A stretch of 64,000 nt of DNA from G965200765 sp965200765 (GTDB lineage Bacteria; Pseudomonadota; Gammaproteobacteria; Arenicellales; JAJDZL01), in contig OZ241380.1 of assembly GCA_965200765.1 (NCBI GenBank), positions 2,976,001 to 3,040,000 of the forward strand, written 5' to 3'. Below, in pieces: positions 15,562 to 24,462 of this stretch. The stretch's first letter is position 1. Each line of letters begins with the position of its first letter. The notes below the pieces were generated by a model. The model was given only the letters and a program-made list of their open reading frames with translations, searched no databases and had not been told where the DNA came from. The translations under genes and the position numbers were made by a program.

Positions 15562-17076
15562 GTGCTCGGATTCGTTGCTGAAAAGTCAGTGATCAAGCGT
15601 TTCGTACAATCTGCAACGCTGATTGCGGTCGCGTGGCTGTTTGTTTCTTGTGGCGGCGGAGGTAGTACGGGTAGCGGAATCATGATTACACCTCCCCCTA
15701 CTCAGAGAGTACCGGATCTGCAATTGTCCATAGGTGAAGGACGGTATGACAATGTTGCCCCCGGATCTTCATTTACCGTCACTGCTGTAGTTGAAAATGC
15801 AGGAATGGCTGAGGCATCACCGACCAGTATTCGTTGGCTACGTTCAGACAGCTCCACCATTGCGGCGACGGACACCCCACAAGGTTCCACTTCCATAGAT
15901 CGTTTGAATGGCGGTGAATATGTAAGTGAAAGTTTTCCGTTCACCGCGCCAAACCAGAACGGAGTCTATTATTTTGGTGCTTGTGTGGATGAAGTTGCTG
16001 GTGAAACGAATACAAGAAACAATTGCGGCTCATCGGTCGTTCGTATCAACGTTGGGAACTTGCAAATATCAGTAGGCGAGGGTCGGTTTGACAACGTTGC
16101 ACCTGATTCCACTTTCACGGTGAATGCGGTTGTTCAATACATCGGATCGGGCCAGTCATCACCGGCCAGATTGAGATGGTATCGTTCCAGTGATGCAATT
16201 ATTCAATCAACAGATACTGAGTTGGGCAATGATTTGATACCTGCACTCAGTAGTGGTGACAACAGTGCGGAGTCGTTTCAGTTTACAGCTCCGAGTGCAT
16301 CCGGCACCTACTACTATGGTGCCTGCCTCGATCAGGCAAGCCGTGTCAACGTTCGAGTTCCAAGTTGTGCTTCTGAAACTGTGCGCGTCACCGTGGTCCA
16401 GAGAAATTCTGATTTGACCGTTACTGTGGGGGAACAGAGATTTGACAATGTGCAGCCGGGTTCGACTTTCAGAATTTCCGCAGTGATACAAAATGTCGGT
16501 GCAGGTCAGTCTTCATCAACCACTTTGCGGTGGCTTCGTTCTGATACGGCGACGATTCGAAGAACGGATGTTGAACAAGGTACAAGTTCAGTTGGAAGAC
16601 TCGATAGAGGTGAGTCTTTCAATGCATCTTACACGATTACCGTGCCGGATACTGAAGGGACCTATTATTTCGGAGCGTGTGTGGACCCACCGGACAATGA
16701 AATCAACAGCGATAGCAATTGCAGTACAAATTTTGTAACAATTGAAGTCAGCATAACACTGCAAGTAACCGTTAGTACCAGACAACTTTCCAGGGTGGCA
16801 CCGGTTTCCCGTATCACACTGTATGCAGTCGTTCAGAATGTCAGTACTGGTCGTTCAAACCCGACCAGTATTCGATGGTACAGATCATCTGACAATAGCA
16901 TAGGTTCAAGCGACACGTCAGAAGGCACCAGTTCGATAGGAGCACTTTCAAGCGGCGGACACGAGGAAACATCAATTGCTGTAGACGCGCCCTTGCTAGA
17001 GGGCACATATTACTACGGAGCTTGCGTATCCGAAAATAACTGCAGTAGAGCAATCGGGATTACGGTAGTCGAATAG
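15562..17076 (+). CDS. Lipoprotein with four tandem CARDB-like repeats
   Basis: A protein of about 504 aa. A signal segment (RFVQSATLIAVAWLFVSC) ends in a lipobox Cys near residue 30, followed by a Gly-rich linker. Then come four repeats of about 105-115 aa with the CARDB pattern: LQxSxGExRxDNVxPxSxFTVxAVVxNxG, LRWxRSxxxxIxxTD, YYYGACVD and paired Cys residues near each end that could form disulfides. CARDB modules are cell-adhesion-like extracellular domains. The protein is probably anchored to the outer membrane and displayed. It starts 17 bp after the inverse autotransporter stop (GTG 15562, or GTG 15589 nearer the signal), so the two likely work together at the surface; that link is inference. 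Confidence 0.75.
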   Translation: MLGFVAEKSVIKRFVQSATLIAVAWLFVSCGGGGSTGSGIMITPPPTQRVPDLQLSIGEGRYDNVAPGSSFTVTAVVENAGMAEASPTSIRWLRSDSSTIAATDTPQGSTSIDRLNGGEYVSESFPFTAPNQNGVYYFGACVDEVAGETNTRNNCGSSVVRINVGNLQISVGEGRFDNVAPDSTFTVNAVVQYIGSGQSSPARLRWYRSSDAIIQSTDTELGNDLIPALSSGDNSAESFQFTAPSASGTYYYGACLDQASRVNVRVPSCASETVRVTVVQRNSDLTVTVGEQRFDNVQPGSTFRISAVIQNVGAGQSSSTTLRWLRSDTATIRRTDVEQGTSSVGRLDRGESFNASYTITVPDTEGTYYFGACVDPPDNEINSDSNCSTNFVTIEVSITLQVTVSTRQLSRVAPVSRITLYAVVQNVSTGRSNPTSIRWYRSSDNSIGSSDTSEGTSSIGALSSGGHEETSIAVDAPLLEGTYYYGACVSENNCSRAIGITVVE

Positions 17077-17143
17077 CCTAAGTGTTGCTACTGTCCACAG
17101 AAGTAATCGGGGAACAATTCAGGCTTGGCGACTCACGTTGCAA

Positions 17144-17797
17144 TCAGAAGAGTGGTGCGTGAGTAGCGACTAATGCAACCTGAATGTCGCGTACAAGCTT
17201 TGCGGTCGTTAACCCGATTTCATCTCGCTGGGCAATTTCGTCAATTCTCGGCCGAACCTTGGCCAATTCCGTCGGCCCCAGCATGGTGCGGAAAATGTCG
17301 CAACAATCCATCAGGCAAATCAATACTGTATCTTTGTGCTCCGGTTCTGAACCGCCGTACAGAATATTCATGATGCGAAGCTTGACGCGTCGCTCCGCTT
17401 CGTCATCCACGGTTGGGTAGGTCTGGGTCTTGACGACCCAGAAGTAGTTCTTTTCCACTGTTCCCAAAATTTCCCGATCCACCAAACTCTGAAACCCCAG
17501 GCCTTTCAGTTCTTCACCGCCGTCGGCGATTTTGTTGATCCAGTAGACAACATCCTGCTGGTCGGGTTGACTGCAAATCTCCGCCAGCGTTACATCCAGC
17601 AAGTGTTCTCCGGTTGATGATTGGTCGATTACCTTGATGGTCTCCCCGTCGGAATCAATCTTGTTTCGGATGGCCAGATCCATGAGTACAGCACCCGCCA
17701 AAACGAAGTGCAACGTAAGTTGCGGAACGGGTGGCATCGTTCCTTTTTCGTCGTCCAGCAGAAACAGAAGGATCTTTTCAACAATGGTCAGGAGCAT
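17144..17797 (-). CDS. GPP34 (GOLPH3/VPS74-like) domain protein
   Basis: A 217-aa protein whose N-terminal part (MLLTIVEKILLFLLDDEKGT, then LHFVLAGAVLMDLAIRNKI) matches the GPP34 family. Eukaryotic members (GOLPH3, Vps74) bind phosphatidylinositol-4-phosphate at the Golgi. Bacterial members are found mainly in actinobacteria and have no settled function. A helical bundle is expected throughout and no signal peptide is present. It is convergent with the CARDB lipoprotein gene, 67 bp apart. An inverted repeat (ACTCACG ... CGTGAGT, about 17131-17167) overlaps the stop codon and may terminate both. Confidence 0.75.
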   Translation of the reverse strand: MLLTIVEKILLFLLDDEKGTMPPVPQLTLHFVLAGAVLMDLAIRNKIDSDGETIKVIDQSSTGEHLLDVTLAEICSQPDQQDVVYWINKIADGGEELKGLGFQSLVDREILGTVEKNYFWVVKTQTYPTVDDEAERRVKLRIMNILYGGSEPEHKDTVLICLMDCCDIFRTMLGPTELAKVRPRIDEIAQRDEIGLTTAKLVRDIQVALVATHAPLF

Positions 17798-17842
17798 ACG
17801 TCAATCTGTGATTTTACCTGAAATTCAGCTAGTTCATTCTAT

Positions 17843-18145
17843 TCACTTTGATACCCAAAACGCAACTTTATCTTCTCTGAAGTTCTTCTCGCAGACTGCC
17901 AGCACGAGATTTTGCCCCTCTTTTTGACGCATGTAAAGAGAGAACGTACGCACATGAAATCGAAAAATCTCTTGTTTTCCCGGTGCGGCAGGTTCCCACG
18001 CTTTTTCTTCGGTGCGAGTGCTGACTAGCTCAAAGAAAAGGTTGGTGCCGCTGGCGGCTGGAGATTTGAACAGCTTGGCAAAGTGGTGCTGTATACGCTC
18101 TTGCAAGTCTTCATCGCCGCCACCCTTGCTTGCGAAATCAAGCAA
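17843..18145 (-). CDS. Small hypothetical protein
   Basis: A possible 100-aa product, not recognised. The sequence is well mixed and protein-like (ERIQHHFAKLFKSP, RTEEKAWEPAAPGK, QNLVLAVCEKNFREDKV), without a signal or membrane segment. The start is TTG 18145 with no clear ribosome site. It sits just upstream of the GPP34 gene on the same strand (45 bp), so it may be a small partner or the remnant of a longer gene. Not certain to be real. Confidence 0.45.
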   Translation of the reverse strand: MLDFASKGGGDEDLQERIQHHFAKLFKSPAASGTNLFFELVSTRTEEKAWEPAAPGKQEIFRFHVRTFSLYMRQKEGQNLVLAVCEKNFREDKVAFWVSK

Positions 18146-18425
18146 CGCCTAGGCACTTCAAGAGTACACATGATTGAACTTCTTGCATGGACATGAAAAA
18201 CATCGAATACAGCGACCCAATTTTGTCTATACATCTTCATCATATATTGTTTGTACCCGACTGCAACTTGTCTTGCTTGACAAGACACTGGAACAAAAAT
18301 TTGCAGTATTGCAACAATGACGTGAATTTTTCAGGCTAATCAGGTAGTTGTCCCAATCTCCAAGTAGTTTGGCATTAGCTGTATTTTTGCTTCAATTGGA
18401 ACTATTCTGACGATTGGACTTGGTT

Positions 18426-18689
18426 TTACTGAAATCCTTGGCCATTTTTTCTTTGATTGCTGGCCGAAATATCCTCTCTTAGCCCTAATTCACCCAATGC
18501 CTTGCGAAAATGGTTGCGCATATCGTGAATATTTTCCATACGAGCTTCCAGCATACTCCTGGGATTGGGCAACTGGATAAAATCGGGCAGTGTAAACGCA
18601 TCTCCAATCTCATCAATGAAGTCTGGTTCGTTGTCGAACAGTTTGTCTCTCTTGGATTTGACTGGTGTCTGATTCACCTGATTCTCCAC
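18426..18689 (-). CDS. Small hypothetical protein
   Basis: A possible 87-aa acidic then basic protein, not recognised. It has a disordered charged N-terminus (MENQVNQTPVKSKRDKL) and a helical centre (RSMLEARMENIHDMRNHFRKALGELG). The start is GTG 18689 without a clear ribosome site. It is divergent from the thiol dioxygenase-like gene at 18814. Composition is plausible for a gene, but no homology is visible. Confidence 0.4.
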   Translation of the reverse strand: MENQVNQTPVKSKRDKLFDNEPDFIDEIGDAFTLPDFIQLPNPRSMLEARMENIHDMRNHFRKALGELGLREDISASNQRKNGQGFQ

Positions 18690-18813
18690 AGTAGTAAAAA
18701 AGTCCGGAAAAATCCAAACCTGTTCAGGTATTCAGTGTTCAATCACACGGCCATGAAAAAAAACTGCGGTACAAGTACAATTTGAGCAATCGGTTTCGAC
18801 GATATACAGCAAC

Positions 18814-20325
18814 ATGGCAATCATTGCAGATGAGCAACAACTGAAAAACGGCACAGTCAGGAAAATTGACAGCAAACAGCGAGTCTATTACGACGGTTAC
18901 TGGATTCGCTATTATCGTCCTCCGGAAGAATCCCTGGCTGCCAAGAAGAATTTGATTGTAGGTCTGACGCGACGGGCTTTTCATCACACAGAGCCCGGAA
19001 TCAATACACCTGGCGACAAGCTGGACTTGGCAAGAGCGGGTTACGAGCGAGCACAGCATCCGTCTGAAAAACGGGTCAGTGCTGCCATGCTCGCCGGCGC
19101 GTTGTTCAATCGGGCCACCGATATATTCACAACAATCGTTGAACTGGGAGAGAAGGGTGTGCTCGTCAGTATCGAAAACGAGTTGATGAAAGAATGTAGC
19201 GACTGCCTGCAGGAAGCCATGCAACTTGGCAAATCGGTTCGCCATTACAGCGGCAACGAAGGAGTTGATGAATTATGGGGGGAACCGCTGAAAGCGTTTT
19301 CCATGTCCATTGAAGAATTCTACAAAAGCCGGTATATCAAGATCAGCTTGAGCATGCGCGACATTGACAGGGTCGCCGAGCACATGATCCAGACTTTCAA
19401 CAGAGTTGACGCGTTCGCCGGGATTGACGAGTGTCTCAGGGAATTTGCAAAAATGGCGAAAATGGAATGCGAGATCACCAAAGCCGATCCGGAGATATTT
19501 GATGTATGGCCAAAGTATGTCACGTCATCTGACCGCGTTCAGAATTTCAAACCATCGCTTGATAAAGATGCGTCCCCGGAGATCAGAGAGATGGCGCGGC
19601 GCGGTTCGGAGCTGCTGGAGAATGGTCGAAAGTTGATCATGCATATTTCCGGCGTGAGAGTGCCGATATCCGAAGTGACCAAGAGATATTTGAAAGATTT
19701 GAACAATTACGACAAAGATGTCCAACGAGCAAGGAGGTTACCAGACATGTCTGCAAGCAATGCACGTAGTGCAGCAATTTGTGAAACCGTTGACAGGATA
19801 CGCGAGATTGAGCGCGAACACGGTGTAACTCCCGCTTCTTTGGAAAAGATGAAGGATGAACTGCTGAAGCTGGCGAAGAATGGCCACTGGTTTACTCGGG
19901 AGGAGTTTTCAGTACCGGCTGATACAGATCACAATTCCTGTATCTATCGACTGTCCGAGGATGACGCGGACAATCGGTTCGCGCTGTATGTTCAAGCCGC
20001 CAAGGCGCCATTGAATACTCCTGCACACAACCACGATACGTGGGCAGTCATTGTAGGGATTCACGGTGACGAACTGAATCGCTTCTATCAGCGAACCGAT
20101 TGCGGTGTTGAAGTTACCGGATCCAAAGTGGTTCAGCAGGGCACCGGTGTTGCGTTGATGCCCGAGGACCTGCATTCGATACACATTACGGATGAAGATA
20201 CAGTGGTTAATTTTCACATGTACGGATTGGGTCTGGAGTACCTGAAGGAGCGGCAATATTTCGATACCGAGAAAAATCAGTGGAGAGTTTTCCCGGTGTA
20301 CGATGAAATCATTGATGCTCGGTAG
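18814..20325 (+). CDS. Cysteine-dioxygenase-like cupin with a large N-terminal domain
   Basis: A 503-aa protein. The C-terminal third (about residues 365-490) is a thiol-dioxygenase-type cupin: H405-N-H407 in TPAHNHDTWAVIVGIHG, a conserved turn, and H454 in EDLHSIHITDED supply the likely three-His iron site. Members add O2 to a thiol such as cysteine or 3-mercaptopropionate. Canonical enzymes are about 200 aa; here about 350 mostly helical residues precede the cupin (YWIRYYRPPEESL, DRVAEHMIQTFNRVD), and these are not recognised. The four-domain rhodanese gene starts 9 bp downstream, so a role in thiol or sulfane-sulfur oxidation is likely. The substrate is unknown. Confidence 0.75.
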   Translation: MAIIADEQQLKNGTVRKIDSKQRVYYDGYWIRYYRPPEESLAAKKNLIVGLTRRAFHHTEPGINTPGDKLDLARAGYERAQHPSEKRVSAAMLAGALFNRATDIFTTIVELGEKGVLVSIENELMKECSDCLQEAMQLGKSVRHYSGNEGVDELWGEPLKAFSMSIEEFYKSRYIKISLSMRDIDRVAEHMIQTFNRVDAFAGIDECLREFAKMAKMECEITKADPEIFDVWPKYVTSSDRVQNFKPSLDKDASPEIREMARRGSELLENGRKLIMHISGVRVPISEVTKRYLKDLNNYDKDVQRARRLPDMSASNARSAAICETVDRIREIEREHGVTPASLEKMKDELLKLAKNGHWFTREEFSVPADTDHNSCIYRLSEDDADNRFALYVQAAKAPLNTPAHNHDTWAVIVGIHGDELNRFYQRTDCGVEVTGSKVVQQGTGVALMPEDLHSIHITDEDTVVNFHMYGLGLEYLKERQYFDTEKNQWRVFPVYDEIIDAR

Positions 20326-20334
20326 TTTCGGCAG

Positions 20335-21933
20335 ATGGCAAGTGCAACAAGGGCGGATTCACTCAAGCAAAAAATTCTTTCCGGCGACGAGCTGGCGATT
20401 CTGGATGTTCGGGAAGAAGGGATTTATTTTGAGGCTCATCTGCTGTGGGCCTCCAACGCGCCGCTCAGTCGAATTGAATTTCTGATTGATGCACTGGTGC
20501 CGCGAAGAGATGCACCAGTTGTAGTCTACGACAGCGGTCCGACTGGCAAGGAAATGCTGGCGCAATCTGCAAAAAACCGACTGGATAGCTTCGGGTACAC
20601 GGATGTAAGTGTGCTGACGGGTGGTTTGGAGGGTTGGAAGGAATGCGGGTTTGAGTTGTTTTCCGGACTGAATGTTCCCAGCAAAACGTTTGGCGAGTAT
20701 CTCCTGGAAAATCGCAGTCCACCGGAAATTCTTGCCGACGAACTGAACGAACGACTGTTGCGCAACGACAATCTGGTTGTTCTGGACAGCCGACCCATGG
20801 ACGAGTACAGTGTGATGAGCATCCCCACGGCGATTGATGTGCCGGGCGGGGAGCTGGTGTACCGGGTATTCGAGGTTGCACCGAATCCGGCGACGGACGT
20901 CGTTGTCAATTGTGCAGGCAGAACCCGAAGCATTATCGGAGCTCAGTCATTGATCAATGCCGGTATTCCGAATCGGGTCATGTTGCTCAAGGACGGTACG
21001 ATGGGGTGGCATTTGGCCGGTTTGAAACTGGACCATGGTGCTGACCGAACAGCATCAGCCCCGACTGCAAAACAATATGACAAGGCATTGTCAGCATCCA
21101 GCAAGGTGGCCACACAGTTCGGCGTACGAACGGTGGACTTGAAGACACTGGGAAACTGGCAGGCAGATTCGGACAGAACGTTGTATGTATTCGATGTGCG
21201 TACCGCGGAGGAATTCGAGGCGGGTCATTTACCCGGAGCACGACATGCTCCGGGGGGACAACTGGTCCAAACTACCGATGAATTCGTTGCAATACGAAAT
21301 GCCCGAATCGTTTTGGTAGATAACAAACTGGTTCGTGCGAACATGACTGCGTCATGGTTGATTCAAATGGGGTACAAAAACGTTTATGTTCTCGACGATT
21401 CGTTGCAATCAGCTGATTTGGAATCCGGTATGGCAGGACCAAGAATTTTGGGGTATCAAGAATTCGATACCCTGAATCCCGGAGAGTTGCATGCGGTACT
21501 GCAGTCGGGTGAACCGGCCATGATTGTGGATCTGTCGATCAGCAGCAACTACCGTTTACGGCATATTCCGAAAGCCGCATGGTGCATACGCCAGCGACTG
21601 AGCAATGCCATGACACTGCGTCCGCCGGTTGGATTGCTGATACTTACCTCTGAAAACGGAAAACTTGCGCACCTGGCAGCTCATGATTTGATGAACAACA
21701 GCTATCGCGGTATTGTGCGCGTGCTGGATGGCGGCAATCAAGGTTGGGAAAACGCCGGACATGCGTTGGTGGATGGTATGGAAGACGCGATGTGCGAGAT
21801 TGATGACATTTGGGAACGACCGTATGACCGCGCGTTGAATCAGGAGCAACGCATGCAACAGTATCTTGAATGGGAGGTTCAGCTAATGCGGCAAGCGGAG
21901 CGAGACGGCACAACCGAATTTCGATGCGAATAG
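20335..21933 (+). CDS. Four-domain rhodanese-like sulfurtransferase
   Basis: A 532-aa protein with four tandem rhodanese modules (about residues 5-110, 125-245, 265-365 and 375-490). The active-site cysteine is present only in module 2 (VNCAGRTRS, C193). Module 1 has VYDSGPTGKE, module 3 VDNKLVRAN and module 4 TSENGKLA at the equivalent loop, so these three look non-catalytic. Rhodaneses move sulfane sulfur between thiols. The gene lies 9 bp after a thiol dioxygenase-like gene, suggesting one sulfur-handling operon. The last about 40 residues are a charged helix (NQEQRMQQYLEWEVQLMR). No signal peptide, so it is cytosolic. Confidence 0.88.
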   Translation: MASATRADSLKQKILSGDELAILDVREEGIYFEAHLLWASNAPLSRIEFLIDALVPRRDAPVVVYDSGPTGKEMLAQSAKNRLDSFGYTDVSVLTGGLEGWKECGFELFSGLNVPSKTFGEYLLENRSPPEILADELNERLLRNDNLVVLDSRPMDEYSVMSIPTAIDVPGGELVYRVFEVAPNPATDVVVNCAGRTRSIIGAQSLINAGIPNRVMLLKDGTMGWHLAGLKLDHGADRTASAPTAKQYDKALSASSKVATQFGVRTVDLKTLGNWQADSDRTLYVFDVRTAEEFEAGHLPGARHAPGGQLVQTTDEFVAIRNARIVLVDNKLVRANMTASWLIQMGYKNVYVLDDSLQSADLESGMAGPRILGYQEFDTLNPGELHAVLQSGEPAMIVDLSISSNYRLRHIPKAAWCIRQRLSNAMTLRPPVGLLILTSENGKLAHLAAHDLMNNSYRGIVRVLDGGNQGWENAGHALVDGMEDAMCEIDDIWERPYDRALNQEQRMQQYLEWEVQLMRQAERDGTTEFRCE

Positions 21934-21942
21934 GCCAATGGC

Positions 21943-23082
21943 CTACGATTCAACACCGGCCATGGATTGCTTCACCAGAAAACGAACAACATCGCGCAGT
22001 GCTTCTTCATTGGAATTTCCGCTGGCGAGGGAGTTTTCATAGACTTCAATTTGTCGATGCGCACTCGTGCCCTCTTGTGCAATGACTCGCAGGTGCAACA
22101 GTTCGTCAACGCAGTCGAAGTGTTCTGCATCTTCCATGACCAGATCAACAAATTCATCTGTCAACAGTTTGAAATCAACCAGTTCCTCCTTGCCGAAGTC
22201 AATTAGTGATTCATCGGTGCCGTAGCGGCGCGCACGCCAGCGATTTTCGGCAATCACAAAACGGGAATACGTGCGCCAGCGCTGGTTCTTTGTTTTCAAC
22301 CGGTACAGCATTCTGAGCCAGCAACGGAAACCGGCGGCAATCGCAATCGCGTCTTGCAGGTTTGTGCACACATCCGAGATGCGCATTTCCAGCGTTGGAA
22401 ATTTGAAGCTGGGGCGGATATCCCACCAAACCATTGTCGGGTCATCAATAATGCCGGCATTGACGAGTACATTGACGTGTTTCAAGTAATCCGAGTAGCC
22501 ATCGAAAATTTGCGGAAGACCGGTTCTCGGCATTTGATCCCAAACTGCAATCCGGTAGGATTTCAGGCCGGTATTTTCACCTTTCCAAAAGGGTGACGAC
22601 GTACTGAGTGCGAGCAAATGCGGCAAAATATAAGTAACCTGATTCATCAGGTCGATGCGACTTTCATCATCGTTATCAATGCCGACATGGACATGCATTC
22701 CGCTGATAAACAATCTGCGTACAACAAACTGAAGTTCTTCGGCCAGTCTTTCATAACGGTCTTCCTTGGTGTGTTGCGCGGTCCCCATCGAAAACGGGTG
22801 CGTTGAGGCCGCCATCACCAGACAATTGTGTCGTTGGGCGACCGAGGAGACAATTCGGCGGCAACGAATCAACTCTTCTTGTGCTTCCTGCATGGTATTG
22901 CAGACGGCTGTACCGATTTCAATCTGGCACTGCAGAAATTCTTTGGTAACCTGATTGCCGAGCAGTTCACGGCACTCTTCCATCAGAGTGGCAGGCATGG
23001 TGGACAGCAAGTCCAGCGTATCTGCATCAACCAGCTTGTATTCTTCTTCAATCCCGATGGTGAACGAAGGTTGCTTACTCAT
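21943..23082 (-). CDS. Carboxylate-amine ligase, YbdK/GCS2 family
   Basis: A 379-aa ATP-dependent ligase of the glutamate-cysteine ligase type 2 family. It opens with FTIGIEEEYKLVD (metal/ATP-binding Glu cluster) and has LQCQIEIGT, MAASTHPFS, the HVHVGI motif (about residues 130-135) and the WWDIRPSFKFPTLEMRISD segment, all typical of YbdK-like proteins. YbdK has weak glutamate-cysteine ligase activity; the physiological substrate is not established. It converges on the rhodanese gene (9 bp gap). The neighbouring thiol genes make a thiol substrate attractive but unproven. Confidence 0.88.
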   Translation of the reverse strand: MSKQPSFTIGIEEEYKLVDADTLDLLSTMPATLMEECRELLGNQVTKEFLQCQIEIGTAVCNTMQEAQEELIRCRRIVSSVAQRHNCLVMAASTHPFSMGTAQHTKEDRYERLAEELQFVVRRLFISGMHVHVGIDNDDESRIDLMNQVTYILPHLLALSTSSPFWKGENTGLKSYRIAVWDQMPRTGLPQIFDGYSDYLKHVNVLVNAGIIDDPTMVWWDIRPSFKFPTLEMRISDVCTNLQDAIAIAAGFRCWLRMLYRLKTKNQRWRTYSRFVIAENRWRARRYGTDESLIDFGKEELVDFKLLTDEFVDLVMEDAEHFDCVDELLHLRVIAQEGTSAHRQIEVYENSLASGNSNEEALRDVVRFLVKQSMAGVES

Positions 23083-23241
23083 TTTCTCAACTCATATTTG
23101 TTGTGAATTATGCAATTATCTGTTATCTCCGTCAGAAATGGTTAACATTTTTATAAACTACTGCGTTTTGAATGCATCTCAGGTAGTACGAGATTCATTC
23201 TGTCGGTATCTATTACAATTCTTTCACACATTAGCAATATT

Positions 23242-24462
23242 TCACTCAACGAACCCCAGGGTAGTATCCGTTTCTTCAATAAAAAATCTTCCAAACTCCG
23301 GCGGTGCATTCAGTATATTTCCTTCATCGTCAATTTGAAGTGAGTGAATCCGAGAACCGTTATCTCCTTTTTCAAACCAAAGTAATACTATTTCTTCTGG
23401 ACTGATGATTCCCCGTCTTACGCACACTCTCATGCGACGAGTGATGAAGTTCGAGTGGGTTTCAACGCAAAAGCGGCTACTTGATTTTGCAATCAGTTCC
23501 GCCAGCGCCACTTCCGCTTTGGGATGGAGGTACGTTTCAGGCTGTTGCATCAAAACTGTAGTAGTTGGTTCGGTCCAGATTGATTGAAGCACGGGCAACA
23601 CACTGTGCACACCAAAACCCACATCTATCAGGTTATGCCAATCTCCGTCGATTAACACTTCAATTGAAACGGTTCCATCCATGTGTGCAGTCAACCGGAT
23701 ATCGGAAAACAATTCCAAATCCTGCCCACTGCGCATTAAATTTTCTCGCTGTTGTTCGAACTCTTCAGAACTTGAAAACAATGATGGTAGTACGCTGTAA
23801 TTTCTTTTCCGAGGTTCAATTTCAGGTAAAACGGAGTGGATGGCAGGCTTTTTTTCAGGAAGAACGCCAGACAGTCTCTTGAGATGATTGCTCAGCTTAA
23901 CGAACTCCGGGAACTCTTTTCCAGATTCAAGATGTTCTTTTCTGAATGTTTCAAGTTCTCCCCTGTAGGGTAAATGCTGATATCGAATCGCTTTGCCAAG
24001 CCATTGTGATATTTGGTCATGGGAAACAGAATTTTGATCCAGTGAAAATGAAAATAAGCGACTTGAAATTTTCCAATTACATCCATCTCGTGCGATTGTG
24101 ACCTCATCAACTTTTTCATGCCTGATCCTGGCACTTTTCTCCCAGAGGTGAGCAGTTTTTTCTGTTGCAAAAAACTTGAATAAAAAGTCTACTTCATCAA
24201 CAATTCCACCGAGCGTAAAAGAATCTGATCCATTCATCGCGATTGATTTAAAGTTTCCCAGATTAAAATTTTTTGAATTGAAGGGATTATACGAATCTGC
24301 TTCATTGCAAGCCAGTTGTGCAATGGCAGCATAGCAGGCCAAAAATGTTGACTTGCCCGTATTGTTTTCACCAACAAGTAGTACGACTCGTGGTAATTTA
24401 ACTGTTTGCTCGTCAGCAAAACAGCGAACATTTCCTATTGAAAGTTGGGTAATTCCATTCAT
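23242..24462 (-). CDS. AAA/ABC-type ATPase with DUF3696-like C-terminus
   Basis: A 406-aa SMC/RecF-like ATPase. Walker A is GENNTGKST (about residues 31-39). The C-terminal half has a Walker-B-like VLMQQPETYLHPKAEVALAELI and the DUF3696-type ending FCVETHSNFITRRMRVCV, IVLLWFEKGDNGSRIHSLQ, GNILNAPPEFGRFF. The middle (about 90-240) is variable and partly helical. Relatives are standalone ATPases often seen near nuclease or defence genes; no TOPRIM/OLD nuclease domain is visible and no partner lies next to it. It is flanked by about 700 bp of non-coding DNA upstream. Function unknown. Confidence 0.75.
   Translation of the reverse strand: MNGITQLSIGNVRCFADEQTVKLPRVVLLVGENNTGKSTFLACYAAIAQLACNEADSYNPFNSKNFNLGNFKSIAMNGSDSFTLGGIVDEVDFLFKFFATEKTAHLWEKSARIRHEKVDEVTIARDGCNWKISSRLFSFSLDQNSVSHDQISQWLGKAIRYQHLPYRGELETFRKEHLESGKEFPEFVKLSNHLKRLSGVLPEKKPAIHSVLPEIEPRKRNYSVLPSLFSSSEEFEQQRENLMRSGQDLELFSDIRLTAHMDGTVSIEVLIDGDWHNLIDVGFGVHSVLPVLQSIWTEPTTTVLMQQPETYLHPKAEVALAELIAKSSSRFCVETHSNFITRRMRVCVRRGIISPEEIVLLWFEKGDNGSRIHSLQIDDEGNILNAPPEFGRFFIEETDTTLGFVE

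Noticed and set aside
15544..15562. Frameshift joining the inverse autotransporter to the CARDB protein
   Set aside because: The downstream ORF has its own lipoprotein signal sequence, so two separate genes are more likely.
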